From NCBI RefSeq assembly GCF_003011965.1, contig NZ_PXWG01000014.1:32822-96821 (forward strand): a stretch of 64,000 nucleotides of DNA, in the 5' to 3' direction. The notes under the pieces were generated by a model. That model was not told the DNA's origin. It ran no database searches and saw only the letters and a list, made by a program, of their open reading frames with translations. Of the stretch, positions 8,107 to 16,903 are shown piece after piece. Each line of letters begins with the position of its first letter. Position 1 is the stretch's first letter. The position numbers were made by a program, and so were the translations under genes. This stretch comes from Streptosporangium nondiastaticum (GTDB lineage: Bacteria; Actinomycetota; Actinomycetes; Streptomycetales; Streptomycetaceae).

Positions 8107-10869
8107 CTACGAGACCGTCACTTCGGCGATGCCCGTGCGGGACCCCGCGGCCCCGGCGCCGTACACCACCACCCGCACGTACCGCGCGGCCTGCGGCGCA
8201 CTGCCGCCGCCGGCCTCGACGTCGCGCCAGTGCCGCCCGTCGGCGGACAGCTGGACGGCGTACGAGGACGGGGCCGGGCCGCTCCAGGCCGGCGCGACCT
8301 TGCTGACGCGCACGGACCTGCCGAGGTCGGTGGTAAGGGTGCCGTCCGCCCCGTCCGGGACCCATGCCGTGGCCGTGTTGCCGTCAACGGCGGCTCCCGC
8401 ATACATGCCGGGCTCCTCCGAGGACGCCGTGGCGGCGGTGCAGCGGGCCTTGTCGTCCGTGGGCGCGAGGTCGGGGCGGCGGGTGTCGAGGAGGACCGGG
8501 GCCCTCTTGGTGACCACCTTCGCGCCCTGCGGCGTGTCGAGGGTCATCGGCGCGCCGTCGGTGAGCCGCACGGTGGTCTGCTTGTCGCCGAGCTCGACGT
8601 CGTAGGTGCGGCCCTGCCAGCGCAGCCCGCGCAGGGTGACGCCGCGGCCGAGCTGCGGGGGCAGCATCGGGTCGAGGTGCAGCCGGTCCTCGCGCATCCG
8701 CATGCCGGTCAGGCCGTTGGTGAAGATCTGCAGGAAGCCGCCCTTGCCGGTGAGGAAGTCGTGCGCGGGCGAGCCGGCCAGCGGGTCCTCGGCGCCCGCC
8801 TTCGCGCCGCGGGCCTCCGAGAACTGGGCGAAGGGCCCGCGGACGAACGGCCGGATGGCGCGCTGCAGATAGGTGTACGTGGAGCAGCCCGGCTCGCCGA
8901 TCGCTGCGGAGGCGATGGCGTGCACCGAGTCCGTCATGGCCGGGCCGTCGGGGTCGGTCCGCTGCGCGTAGTAGTCGAGGGTGCTCGCGGCCGCGCCCTC
9001 GGGCATCGGCCACTCCAGCGGGTACATCAGCAGCACCGTGTCCGCCTGCTTGATCTTGCTGCCGCGGTAGCCGTCGTACTGCTCGAAGACCTTGCGCTGC
9101 GCGTCGTAGGGGATGCGGATCCGGTCGGCGATCGACGTCCACTCGCCCGGCGCGCGCTCGCCGAGCAGTTGTGCGGCGCGGGTGGCGTGGCGCAGGGCGG
9201 TGGCGGCGCCCGCGTTGGTGAAGACCGCGTCGTCGACGCCGTTGCTGTACTCGTCGGGGCCGGCGGTGTCCTTGATGGAGTAGCTGCCGTCCGTGTCGGG
9301 GCTGACCCTGCCGGCCCAGAACTCGGCGATGCCCTTCATGACCGGCCAGCCGCGCTCGCGCAGCCACGCGGTGTCGCCGGTGGCGAGGTAGTACTGCCAG
9401 ACGGCCAGGGAGATGTCCGACTGGAGGTGGATCTGGGTGCGGCAGTGGGGCGGGTCGACGCTGTGGCACTCCTGGGCCAGGTCGCCCTTGCTGCCGCTGT
9501 TCCAGGGGTAGAACAGCCCCTGGTAGCCGAGCTTGCGGGCGTTCTCGCGGGCGCCCGGGAGGGTGCGGTACCGGTACTCGACGACGCTCCTGGCGAGTGC
9601 GGGGTCGGTGGCCAGCAGGGCCGGGTACATCCAGGTCTCGGCGTCCCAGAACACCAGTCCCGCGTAGTTGTCGCTGGTCAGCCCGGCCGGGGCGATGCTG
9701 TCGGAGGCGTCCTTGCGGCTGCTGGAGAGCAGCCCGTAGCGCGCGGAGCGCACCCAGGCCTGCAGGTCGCGCTGCCCGGGCACCTCGATGTCGGCGCGCC
9801 ACAGGCGGGCCCAGGCGGCGGTGTGGGCGCGCAGCAGGCCGTCCCAGCCGCGGCGGGCGGCGCGCTGTGACGCGGCGGTGGCGTCCTGGCGGGGCGCGTG
9901 CGAGGTCAGCGCGGTGTCGACGCCGACGTACTTGGTGAGTTCGTAGGCGTGGCCGTTGCGGACGGGGAAGGCGAGGGACTGCCGCGCAGTCAGGTCCTTC
10001 GCGGCGCCGGCGGCGCGGGCCCTGTCCGTGCGCACGCCGTTCCCGGCGCGCAGGGTGGAGGCGACGGCGCCGTCGGTGTCCGTGCCGTCGGTGCGGAAGG
10101 CCACGTCCATGGTCCGCCCGTCGCGGCCGGGCCCCTCGGTCCGGTCTCCCCCGCCGGTCTGCTGCATGCGCCGGGCGCCGTGTCCGTCGATCTCGTCGGT
10201 GACGGTGGCCTCGCCGCTCCAGCGCGGCGTCATGCGCAGCCGGACGGCGCCCACGTGCGGGTCGTTGCGGTCGGCGAGCACCTCGTAGACCAGGTCGGTC
10301 TTCCTGCCGTCGGCGGCGGTCCAGGTGAGGGAGGTGCGGACGATGCCGCAGTGCAGGAAGAGGGTCTGGCGGTAGCCGGAGACCCGGCCCGGTTCCGTCG
10401 AAGAGTTGAAGGTGTCGCCGTGGGAGCCGCCGGTGCCGAGGGTGAGCCCGGTCCAGGTGGGCAGCGCCGCGACGGCCTGCCGGTCGCCGGCGGTCTGCCG
10501 GTTGTGGGCGTAGAGCCCGGAGACGAACGAGCCGTCGTAGCTGGGGGTGAAGAGCGGCCAGCCGGTCTTGGTGTCGCTGCCGGTGTAGCCGGTGCCGTTG
10601 GGCGGGACGCGCTGTCCCAGGTAGCCGTTGCCCACGTAGGCGTGATGGGTGTCGGCGGCGTCGATGCTGGTGGAGTCGAGCGACCAGCCGTCACCCGTCC
10701 GGCAGCCGGCGGACGGGGGGACGGCGGCGGGGGAACGGTCGGCGGTAGTGGGGGGTGGTGCGGACGCCGCGGCCGCGGGCGCCACCGGGGCGACGAGCGC
10801 TCCGGCGAGCAGCAGCGCGGTCAGGCGGGCGGGACGCGGGCGCGGGCGCGCTCGGTGGGAGTACGTCAT
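8107..10869 (-). CDS. Secreted GH65-family glycoside hydrolase with C-terminal F5/8-type (CBM32-like) domain
   Basis: About 920 residues. The start at 10869 gives a basic N-terminus, then LTALLLAGALVAPVAPAAAA, a clear Sec/Tat-type signal peptide, and GGAGAA lies just before it. A GH65 N-terminal beta-sandwich (THHAYVGNGYLGQRV) leads into the (alpha/alpha)6 barrel with FWDAETWMYPALL and TAGPDEYSNGVDD; the Glu of PDEY is the expected general acid. The last ~140 residues form a discoidin-like carbohydrate-binding domain (ATASSEEPGMYAGAAVDGN). Acid trehalases of this architecture are known, so trehalose or kojibiose-type alpha-glucosides are likely substrates. The exact linkage cannot be read. 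Confidence 0.9.
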   Translation of the reverse strand: MTYSHRARPRPRPARLTALLLAGALVAPVAPAAAASAPPPTTADRSPAAVPPSAGCRTGDGWSLDSTSIDAADTHHAYVGNGYLGQRVPPNGTGYTGSDTKTGWPLFTPSYDGSFVSGLYAHNRQTAGDRQAVAALPTWTGLTLGTGGSHGDTFNSSTEPGRVSGYRQTLFLHCGIVRTSLTWTAADGRKTDLVYEVLADRNDPHVGAVRLRMTPRWSGEATVTDEIDGHGARRMQQTGGGDRTEGPGRDGRTMDVAFRTDGTDTDGAVASTLRAGNGVRTDRARAAGAAKDLTARQSLAFPVRNGHAYELTKYVGVDTALTSHAPRQDATAASQRAARRGWDGLLRAHTAAWARLWRADIEVPGQRDLQAWVRSARYGLLSSSRKDASDSIAPAGLTSDNYAGLVFWDAETWMYPALLATDPALARSVVEYRYRTLPGARENARKLGYQGLFYPWNSGSKGDLAQECHSVDPPHCRTQIHLQSDISLAVWQYYLATGDTAWLRERGWPVMKGIAEFWAGRVSPDTDGSYSIKDTAGPDEYSNGVDDAVFTNAGAATALRHATRAAQLLGERAPGEWTSIADRIRIPYDAQRKVFEQYDGYRGSKIKQADTVLLMYPLEWPMPEGAAASTLDYYAQRTDPDGPAMTDSVHAIASAAIGEPGCSTYTYLQRAIRPFVRGPFAQFSEARGAKAGAEDPLAGSPAHDFLTGKGGFLQIFTNGLTGMRMREDRLHLDPMLPPQLGRGVTLRGLRWQGRTYDVELGDKQTTVRLTDGAPMTLDTPQGAKVVTKRAPVLLDTRRPDLAPTDDKARCTAATASSEEPGMYAGAAVDGNTATAWVPDGADGTLTTDLGRSVRVSKVAPAWSGPAPSSYAVQLSADGRHWRDVEAGGGSAPQAARYVRVVVYGAGAAGSRTGIAEVTVS

Positions 10870-10931
10870 TGTTCTCCGTCGTTCTCGTATCTCCTGCGAG
10901 AGTCCCGCGACCATAAAGTTGCTGAACGGAC

Positions 10932-10950
10932 AACGTCAATGGTTGACGTT
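10932..10950. promoter_or_regulatory. Inverted repeat upstream of the GH65 gene
   Basis: AACGTCAA-TGG-TTGACGTT, a perfect 8-bp inverted repeat in an AT-rich stretch 60-80 bp before the glycosidase start. It also covers the stop codon of the cysteine-synthase-like gene. It could be an operator for a sugar-responsive repressor or a weak terminator. Confidence 0.5.
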
Positions 10951-12009
10951 ATTCATATAACTTGTGAACGCGCCCTGGGTGAGAGCGGATACGGCCGCGG
11001 CCCGGGCTGCCGCCGGGGCGCGGTTCCAGCGCATCCGGGACCACGGCAGGGCCAGTTGGCTCTGGTCGGTCACCTCCCGGGGGGCGAGGTCCGCGATCGG
11101 CGCGGCCTCGCGGTGCCGGGCGTAGACGGTGTCGACGTAGCGGTGGCCGGTGTCGGCGGCGACGAAGAGGACCGTCCGTTCGGGGGCGCGCTCGCGTTCG
11201 TGGCGGGCGGCGAGGTAGCCGGCGCCGGCCGACAGGCCCGCGAAGACCGCGTGCCGGCCCAGCAGGTCGACGCTGCCGGCCAGCGCCGCGTCGAAGGAGA
11301 TCCAGTGCAGTGTGTCGTACAGCTCGTGGGAGACGTTCCCGAAGGGGATGGAGCTGCCGATCCCGGCGATGATGATCTCGGGGTCGGAGACGTGCTCCGC
11401 CCCGAACGTGATGCTGCCGTACGGCTGGACGCCGACGAGTTCGACGTCCCCCGGGCCGCCGGGCGCCGCGCGGAGGTAGCGGGCGAGGGCGCCGGTGGAG
11501 GCGCCCGACCCGACCCCGCCGACCACGGTGAGGCCTTCCGTGCCGGTCGCCTCGCGGATGCGGTCGGCGACCGCGCGGTAGCCGAGGTAGTGGATGTCGT
11601 CGTGGTACTGCCGCATCCAGTGGTACTCGGGGTGCGCGGCGAGGATCTCGTGGATCCGCTCCACCCGCCGCTTCTGGTCCAGCTTGAGGTCGCTGCACGG
11701 TTCCATCTGCTCCAGCGTGGCCCCGAGCACGGCGAGTTGGGTGCGCAGGGCGTGGTCGACCGTCGTCGAGCCGACGATGTGGCAGCGCATGCCGTGCCGG
11801 TGGCAGGCCAGGGCGAGCGCGTACGCGTAGATGCCGCTGGAGCTGTCGAGCAGCGTGTCCCCGCGCCGTACGGCTCCGGTGTCGAGCAGGTGGCGGACCG
11901 CGGCGAGCGCGGAGACCACCTTCATCGTCTCAAAGCGCAGGCAGACGAGCCGGTCGTCGAGGCGTACCAGGTCCGGCCTGCCGATCGACTCCGCGATGTG
12001 CTGGTCCAT
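10936..12009 (-). CDS. Cysteine synthase-like PLP-dependent beta-replacement enzyme
   Basis: A 357-residue fold-type II PLP enzyme of the cysteine synthase/SbnA group. The Schiff-base Lys lies in RFETMKVVSA and the phosphate-binding loop is GGVGSGASTGALA. AGGAG precedes the ATG. It is the last gene of a six-gene overlapping operon, directly after a GHMP kinase. A plausible pairing is that the kinase makes an O-phospho amino acid and this enzyme displaces the phosphate with an amine or thiol, as SbnA does with O-phosphoserine in staphyloferrin B synthesis. No SbnB-like dehydrogenase is nearby, so the product differs or the partner is elsewhere. Confidence 0.8.
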   Translation of the reverse strand: MDQHIAESIGRPDLVRLDDRLVCLRFETMKVVSALAAVRHLLDTGAVRRGDTLLDSSSGIYAYALALACHRHGMRCHIVGSTTVDHALRTQLAVLGATLEQMEPCSDLKLDQKRRVERIHEILAAHPEYHWMRQYHDDIHYLGYRAVADRIREATGTEGLTVVGGVGSGASTGALARYLRAAPGGPGDVELVGVQPYGSITFGAEHVSDPEIIIAGIGSSIPFGNVSHELYDTLHWISFDAALAGSVDLLGRHAVFAGLSAGAGYLAARHERERAPERTVLFVAADTGHRYVDTVYARHREAAPIADLAPREVTDQSQLALPWSRMRWNRAPAAARAAAVSALTQGAFTSYMNNVNH

Positions 12010-12973
12010 CCGGGATCTCCTTGGTGGTGGTGAAGGTCGTGAAGGTCCGGGTGGCGGGGATGCCGTGGGCGTCCAGCGCGCGCAGGCAGCTGCGGACGCG
12101 GTGCCGCAGGCCAGGGACGGCCGGGTCGAACAGCACGCCCGCCACGGCGCCGCTGTGCGCGATCTGGACGCCCGCGGCCCCGACCCGGCGGGCGATGGAG
12201 TCCAGTGCGCCGAACTCCGGGTGGCCGAGCACCTCCTGGCCCCGCCGGGCGCTGGCGGTGGCGACGCGGCCGAGGAGCTGCGCGTCGCCGCCGGCCACCG
12301 CCCTGCGCAGCCGCGTGCGCAGCCGCTCCCAGGCCCGTACGTCGCTGTCGGTGGGCTCGTGCGCGGGCAGGGACAGGGTGTCCACGGGCGCGCCGCCGCC
12401 GAGCGCGCAGCCCACGACGACCAGCGGCGGCAGGGCCGGGCCGAGGATCTCCAGGACGCGGCCCTCCCGCTGGGCGAACAGCACCGGCCGGCCGTCCAGC
12501 ATCAGCGGGTCGCAGGCCAGTTCGGCGCGCACGGCCAGCCGGGCGACGGCGGCGGGGGCCGGCCGCAGCCGGTACGAGTCCGCGACCGCGCGCACGGCGG
12601 CGATCACGTCGCTGGTGGAGCTGCCCATGCCCAGGCCCACCGGGATGTCGCAGATGATCCGCAACTCGCCGCCGCAGGGCGGCTGCCCGGTCCGCTCCGC
12701 GCACTCGGCGACCGCGAGGGCCGCGGCCCGGGCGGCCTTCGTACGGTCGGCGGGGACGACGGTGAGCGCCTCGGGCGCCGTGCCGGGCCGGCGGACGAAC
12801 TCGGCGCGGCTGCCGGGCCCCGCCATCGGCAGGGTGACCAGGCCCGCGCACCGGCGCCCCTCGTCGTCGAGGAAGACGCCCTGGAGCAGCTCGCCGTGGT
12901 GGCAGGGCGCGTGCCCGGTGCCGGTGGGGAGGACACCGGCACCGGGTGCGGCCGTGCGGGCGGCGGGGGTCAT
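11930..12973 (-). CDS. GHMP-family kinase (PduX/threonine kinase-like)
   Basis: About 347 residues. GHMP motif 2 is PVGLGMGSSTSDVIAA, and the N-terminus carries PCHHGELLQGVF, a signature shared with PduX-type L-threonine kinases. The start at 12973 overlaps the DUF364 stop (ATGA). Its 3' end runs 80 nt into the PLP-enzyme gene, and the tail rich in Arg, Pro and Gly may be a read-into extension. It probably phosphorylates a hydroxyl on a small amino acid or similar molecule, supplying the next enzyme. A role in cobalamin side-chain synthesis is unlikely because no cob genes are present. Confidence 0.75.
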   Translation of the reverse strand: MTPAARTAAPGAGVLPTGTGHAPCHHGELLQGVFLDDEGRRCAGLVTLPMAGPGSRAEFVRRPGTAPEALTVVPADRTKAARAAALAVAECAERTGQPPCGGELRIICDIPVGLGMGSSTSDVIAAVRAVADSYRLRPAPAAVARLAVRAELACDPLMLDGRPVLFAQREGRVLEILGPALPPLVVVGCALGGGAPVDTLSLPAHEPTDSDVRAWERLRTRLRRAVAGGDAQLLGRVATASARRGQEVLGHPEFGALDSIARRVGAAGVQIAHSGAVAGVLFDPAVPGLRHRVRSCLRALDAHGIPATRTFTTFTTTKEIPDGPAHRGVDRQAGPGTPRRPARLPAL

Positions 12974-13812
12974 GCGCCGCCCGCCGTCCGGTAGCGGTAC
13001 AGCGCCGTCTCCTCGGCGCTGAACTGGGAGAAGGGGAACGGTTCCGCGGACAGGGCGGTCACGCCCGAGCCGAGGAAGGCGCGGGCGACGGCGCTGCCGG
13101 TCTGCGCGTAGACGACCAACGGGACGCCGCGGGATCGGCAGCGCTCCAGGACGGTGTCGAACGAGCCGTTGCTCAGGGTCATTCCGGTGGCGACCACGGC
13201 GTCGGCGCGGTCGAGCACGTCGTGCATGTCGTCGGTGACCGGGTCGCCCCACTGGGTGGCCCTGAGGTTGAAGTCGCAGGGCAGGGGTTCGCCGCCGCGC
13301 TCGCGTATCGCCGCGACCAGCGGGTTGACGACGCCGATGAGGCCGACCTTCGCGCCCTCCTCGATGTCCAGCAGGCCGGCGACGGCCGCGTCGCGGGCCC
13401 GCGCGCGGACCTCCGGTGTGCCGGCCGGCAACGTGACGGCCTCGGCGTCGCCCGCCTCGGCGGCCGCGCGGTGCGGGCGCGTCTCGGAGAGGTAGGCGTC
13501 GAGGGCGGCGATCCGCAGCGGGCGCGGGGCCTCGCGCAGCAGGGCGTCGAGCGGGGTGCCGGAGGAGTCGCGGCAGACCGACGGGCCGAGCTCGCCGGCC
13601 TCGAAGGCGCAGCCGCCGAAGGAGCCGCCCAGGCGGACCAGGACGTACTGGTTGAGATAGGTGGTGTCGCCGCCGGCGAGGCGGGTGCCGTGGTGGACCC
13701 AGAACACGCTGGTGGCGACGAGTCCGGAGGGGAGCGGGCCGTGCTCGCCCGCGAGGACGGCCTCGACGAGCGCGTCGACGGACGGGGCGGGGGCGGAGGG
13801 TGTACGGGTCAT
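12970..13812 (-). CDS. DUF364/DUF4213-like Rossmann-fold protein (putative metal chelation)
   Basis: A 280-residue cytoplasmic protein. The N-terminal part (VLAGEHGPLPSGLVATSVFWVHHGTR) and the C-terminal Rossmann-like part (KVGLIGVVNPLVAAI...DAVVATGMTLSNGSFDTVLE...VVYAQTGSAVAR) fit the DUF4213/DUF364 pair, a family annotated as heavy-metal chelation and often found next to metal ABC transporters. It overlaps the ATPase stop and the kinase start by 4 nt each. The actual reaction is unknown. Its place between transporter and biosynthetic genes suggests handling of the imported metal complex. Confidence 0.7.
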   Translation of the reverse strand: MTRTPSAPAPSVDALVEAVLAGEHGPLPSGLVATSVFWVHHGTRLAGGDTTYLNQYVLVRLGGSFGGCAFEAGELGPSVCRDSSGTPLDALLREAPRPLRIAALDAYLSETRPHRAAAEAGDAEAVTLPAGTPEVRARARDAAVAGLLDIEEGAKVGLIGVVNPLVAAIRERGGEPLPCDFNLRATQWGDPVTDDMHDVLDRADAVVATGMTLSNGSFDTVLERCRSRGVPLVVYAQTGSAVARAFLGSGVTALSAEPFPFSQFSAEETALYRYRTAGGA

Positions 13813-14612
13813 GGGGTTATGGGTTCCTCTTCGGAGGGAGTGGTGGAGCGTCGGGGTCCGCGGTACGTGACCACGGGATGCCCCAGGGCGTCGGTGGTGA
13901 GTTCGGCGTCCACTTCGAAGACCTCGGCGAGCCGCTCGGCCGTCAGGACGGCGGCGGGGGTTCCGGAGGCGACCAGGCGGCCGTGGTGCAGGAGCAGCAG
14001 CCGGTCGCAGAACCGGGCGGCGAGCGACAGGTCGTGCAGGGCGACCAGGACGGTCTGACCGGTGCCGGTCAGCAGCTCCATGAGTTCCAGCTGGTGTCTG
14101 ACGTCCAGGTGGTTGGTGGGTTCGTCGAGCAGGAGGGCGTACGGCTGCTGGGCCAGCGCGCGGGCGATGTGGGCGCGCTGCCGCTCGCCGCCCGACAGCG
14201 CCCTCCAGGAGCGGCCGGCGAGCGCGGTGAGACTCACGCGTTCCAGCGCGGCGGCGACCACCGCCCGGTCGGTGGTGTCCGGCCCGCGCCGGCGGTCGCG
14301 GAAGGGGGTGCGTCCCAGGCCCACGACGTCGGCGACCCTCAGGTCGCTGTCCGCGCCCGGGTCCTGGGCGGCGAAGGCGACGCGGCGGGCGATCCGGCGC
14401 GCGCTCCAGCCCCGTACGGGCTCGCCGTCGTAGCGGACCGCGCCCGTGTCGGGGGCCCGCAGGCCGGCCAGGCAGCGCAGGAGCGAGGACTTGCCCGAGC
14501 CGTTGGGGCCGAGCAGCCCGACCGTCTCGCCGGGGGCGATGTCGGCGCTGACGCCGCGGACGACCGGCGTGCCCGCCGCCGACCAGCTCAGTTCTTCGGC
14601 GGTGATCCTCAC
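13809..14612 (-). CDS. ABC transporter ATP-binding protein (FecE/FepC-type)
   Basis: A 267-residue ATPase for iron-siderophore or metal uptake. Walker A is GPNGSGKSS, the Q-loop lies in AFAAQDPG, the signature is LSGGERQRAHIARAL, Walker B is ALLLDEPTNHLD and the switch His is in VALHDLSL. The start is GTG 14612, overlapping the permease stop (GTGA); the long in-frame extension upstream belongs to the permease gene's shadow. It powers the FecCD permease encoded just upstream. Confidence 0.93.
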   Translation of the reverse strand: MRITAEELSWSAAGTPVVRGVSADIAPGETVGLLGPNGSGKSSLLRCLAGLRAPDTGAVRYDGEPVRGWSARRIARRVAFAAQDPGADSDLRVADVVGLGRTPFRDRRRGPDTTDRAVVAAALERVSLTALAGRSWRALSGGERQRAHIARALAQQPYALLLDEPTNHLDVRHQLELMELLTGTGQTVLVALHDLSLAARFCDRLLLLHHGRLVASGTPAAVLTAERLAEVFEVDAELTTDALGHPVVTYRGPRRSTTPSEEEPITP

Positions 14613-15760
14613 AGTTCGCCTCTCTTGCACAGGACGAGGAGGAAGAGCGGCACGCCGAGCAGTGCGGTGATCACGCCCACGGGAACCTCGCGGGGCGCGA
14701 AGGCGATCCGCGCCAGCGCGTCCGTCCAGACCAGGAACACCGCGCCCGCGAGGGCCGCGTACGGCAGCAGCACGCGGTGCAGCGGCCCGACGAGGAACCG
14801 CACCCCGTGGGGGACGATCAGCCCGACGAAGCCGATGGCGCCGACCGTGGCCACCGCCACGGCCGTCAGCGCGGCCGTGACCACGAGCAGCAGCATCCGC
14901 GTGCGCCGCACGCCGATCCCGAGGGAGGCGGCGGTGTCGGTGCCGAACGCGAGCCCGTCGAGGGCGTTCGAGCACAGCCATGCGGCCACCAGCCCCAGCG
15001 GGGTGACGATCGCGCAGACCGCGACGGTGTCCCAGCGGGCCGGTGCCATCGAGCCCAGCAGCCAGTGGGTGACGGCCCGGGTGGTGTCCGCGTCCGCCGC
15101 TGCCATCAGGACGAGGGAGGTGAGCGCGGTGAAGAGCTGGCCGACGACCACGCCGGTGAGGACGATGCGGTCCGAGTCCAGGCCGGTGCGGCGCAGGAGC
15201 AGGAGGAACAGCCCGAAGGAGAGCAGCGCGCCGGCGAGCGCGCCGCCGGTGACCCCGAGCGCACCCGCCCCCACGCCGAGGACGACCACGGTGACGGCTC
15301 CCGCCGACGCGCCCGAGGAGACGCCGAGCAGGTAGGGGTCGGCGAGCGCGTTGCGGGTGACCGCCTGCAGCACCGTGCCGCACACGGCGAGCGAGGCGCC
15401 GACGAGGGCGGCCATGAGCACGCGCGGCAGCCGCAGGTCCCAGACCAAGGAGTCCGTCAGCGGGGGCAACGGCTCCACGTCCAGGCCGAGATGGGTGCCG
15501 AGGACGCGGGCGAGGCCGCCCCAGCCCGAGCCGGAGGTGCCGGTGCGCACGGCCGCCGCGACGGAGCCCGCCAGGGCGAGGGCGGCGAGGAGGAGGCGCA
15601 GCGCCCGGAACACCGGTGCCGGCGGCGGGGGCCCGCCGGTGGCGGGGCTCTCCGTCACCATCCGCCCGCGGGCCGCCGGAAGCAGGAGGTCCGTCGGCGG
15701 GGGGTGCTCAGCCGGCAGGAGATCCGCCCGCCTCCCGCGCGTGAGCGGCTCAGCGGGCAT
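14609..15760 (-). CDS. FecCD-family ABC transporter permease
   Basis: A 383-residue integral membrane protein with about ten helices. It shows typical FecCD blocks: LRLPRVLMAALVGASLAVCGTVLQAVTRNALADPYLLGVSSGA, the WLLGSM segment, and GAIGFVGLIVPHGVRFLVG, which forms the coupling helix to the ATPase. A Pro-rich cytoplasmic N-terminus of about 45 residues suggests that translation could also start at an internal Met near residue 34. It overlaps the binding-protein stop by 11 nt. Family substrates are ferric siderophores, haem, cobalamin and other metal chelates. Confidence 0.93.
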   Translation of the reverse strand: MPAEPLTRGRRADLLPAEHPPPTDLLLPAARGRMVTESPATGGPPPPAPVFRALRLLLAALALAGSVAAAVRTGTSGSGWGGLARVLGTHLGLDVEPLPPLTDSLVWDLRLPRVLMAALVGASLAVCGTVLQAVTRNALADPYLLGVSSGASAGAVTVVVLGVGAGALGVTGGALAGALLSFGLFLLLLRRTGLDSDRIVLTGVVVGQLFTALTSLVLMAAADADTTRAVTHWLLGSMAPARWDTVAVCAIVTPLGLVAAWLCSNALDGLAFGTDTAASLGIGVRRTRMLLLVVTAALTAVAVATVGAIGFVGLIVPHGVRFLVGPLHRVLLPYAALAGAVFLVWTDALARIAFAPREVPVGVITALLGVPLFLLVLCKRGEL

Positions 15761-16769
15761 GTCCGAGGTCCTTCATCCCCGCGGCCAGCATCCCCAGGGC
15801 GTGCACCGAGCGCACGGACGGGTCCAGCTCGATGCCCGGCACCTCAAGGATCTTGTTGTCCCGGACCGCGGCCAGCTTGGACATCACGGGGTGCCCGGTC
15901 ATGGCGGCGCGCTTCTCGGAGGCGCTGTCGCCCGGCCGCCCGCGCTCGGCCAGGTCGCCGATGACGATGAAGTCCGGGTTGCGTTTCGCGACCTCCTCCC
16001 AGGAGACCTCCGGCCAGTCCTCGTTCACGTCGTCGAAGGCGTTCTTCGCGCCGATGATCCGGCTCATCTCGCTGGGCATTCCGGTCCGGCCCGCCACGTA
16101 CGGCATGCCGTTGAAGACGGAGTAGAGGTAGACGACGGTCGGCTGCTCCTCGCCCCGGGGAACCTTGGCGGCCGTCTTCCGCGCCTCGGCGACCGCGGCG
16201 CGCTGGGCGGCGGCGAGCCTGCCCGCCCGCTCCTGGACCCCGAAGACCTCGCCCAGGTTCTCGTAGTCGGAGAAGAGCAGTTCGAAGGGGGTTTTGCCGG
16301 CCGGGTTCCGCCGCGGGCAGCTCACGGCGCTGACGAACGTGGGGACCTTGAGGGCGGCCAGCTCCTCACGGGTGCCGGCGCGGTCCTTCGTGAAGAGGTC
16401 GGCGGAGCCCGCGACGACGAAGTCGGGGCCGGCGGCGCGCAGCTGCTCGCCGGTGGCGATCTTGGGGGCGATGACCGGGACCCCCGCGTACGCGGCCTCG
16501 TACTGCGCGGGGATCTTCGTCTTGAGGTTGGCCGTGCCCGCCATCCGGTCCTGGAGGCCGAGTTCGAGCAGGGTCTCGGTGGAGGTCTGGTCCAGGGCGA
16601 CGGTCCGCTTCGGAGGCCCGGCGAAGGACAGCGGGCGGCCGCAGCTGGTGACGGAGGCCGCCGTGGCGGACTCGGCGTCAGCCCTGGAGCCGTCGCGTGC
16701 CGCCGTGGAGCAGCCCGCGGTAGCGAGAGTGAGGGCCACGGCGATGCCGAGGCGGGCGGGGTGGCGCAT
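15750..16769 (-). CDS. Metal-chelate-binding lipoprotein of the ABC transporter
   Basis: A 339-residue solute-binding protein (FepB/BtuF class). The start at 16769 gives a signal peptide ending in the lipobox LATAGC, so it is anchored on the outer face of the membrane. Two lobes follow (PKRTVALDQTSTETLLELGL near residue 50; VPTFVSAVSC; MSRIIGAKNAFDDVNEDWPEVSWEEV), with the long backbone helix typical of cluster A-II proteins. It heads the six-gene operon and is divergent from the MFS gene, with the Zur/Fur-like operator in between. In family members, substrate recognition lies in the cleft, which cannot be decoded here. Confidence 0.92.
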   Translation of the reverse strand: MRHPARLGIAVALTLATAGCSTAARDGSRADAESATAASVTSCGRPLSFAGPPKRTVALDQTSTETLLELGLQDRMAGTANLKTKIPAQYEAAYAGVPVIAPKIATGEQLRAAGPDFVVAGSADLFTKDRAGTREELAALKVPTFVSAVSCPRRNPAGKTPFELLFSDYENLGEVFGVQERAGRLAAAQRAAVAEARKTAAKVPRGEEQPTVVYLYSVFNGMPYVAGRTGMPSEMSRIIGAKNAFDDVNEDWPEVSWEEVAKRNPDFIVIGDLAERGRPGDSASEKRAAMTGHPVMSKLAAVRDNKILEVPGIELDPSVRSVHALGMLAAGMKDLGHAR

Positions 16770-16813
16770 GGGGTCTCCAGTCCGGGAGGGGGTGCCGCGT
16801 TCGAAGAGTACTG

Positions 16814-16834
16814 TAATGGTATTCATTTTCATTA
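16814..16834. promoter_or_regulatory. Fur-superfamily (Zur/Fur-like) operator in divergent promoter
   Basis: A 21-bp AT-rich element with inverted ends TAATG...CATTA. On the minus strand TGAAAATGAATACCA matches the actinobacterial Zur core TGAAAATGATTTTCA at 12 of 15 positions. On the plus strand AATGGTATTCATT resembles the core of a Fur box. It sits 45-65 bp from the lipoprotein start and 70-90 bp from the MFS start, so one bound repressor could control both directions. Confidence 0.6.
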
Positions 16835-16903
16835 AGCGAACCCGGGTGCGATCCGGCCCGCCGATCCGCACCCCCGGCCCCCACCCCGAGGAGCAACCAC
16901 ACC

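Noticed and set aside
8086..9870. Long plus-strand open frame opposite the glycosidase gene
   Set aside because: It is the mirror of the GH65 coding sequence in GC-rich DNA; Ala/Arg/Gly/Val-rich translation with no domain pattern and no ribosome site.
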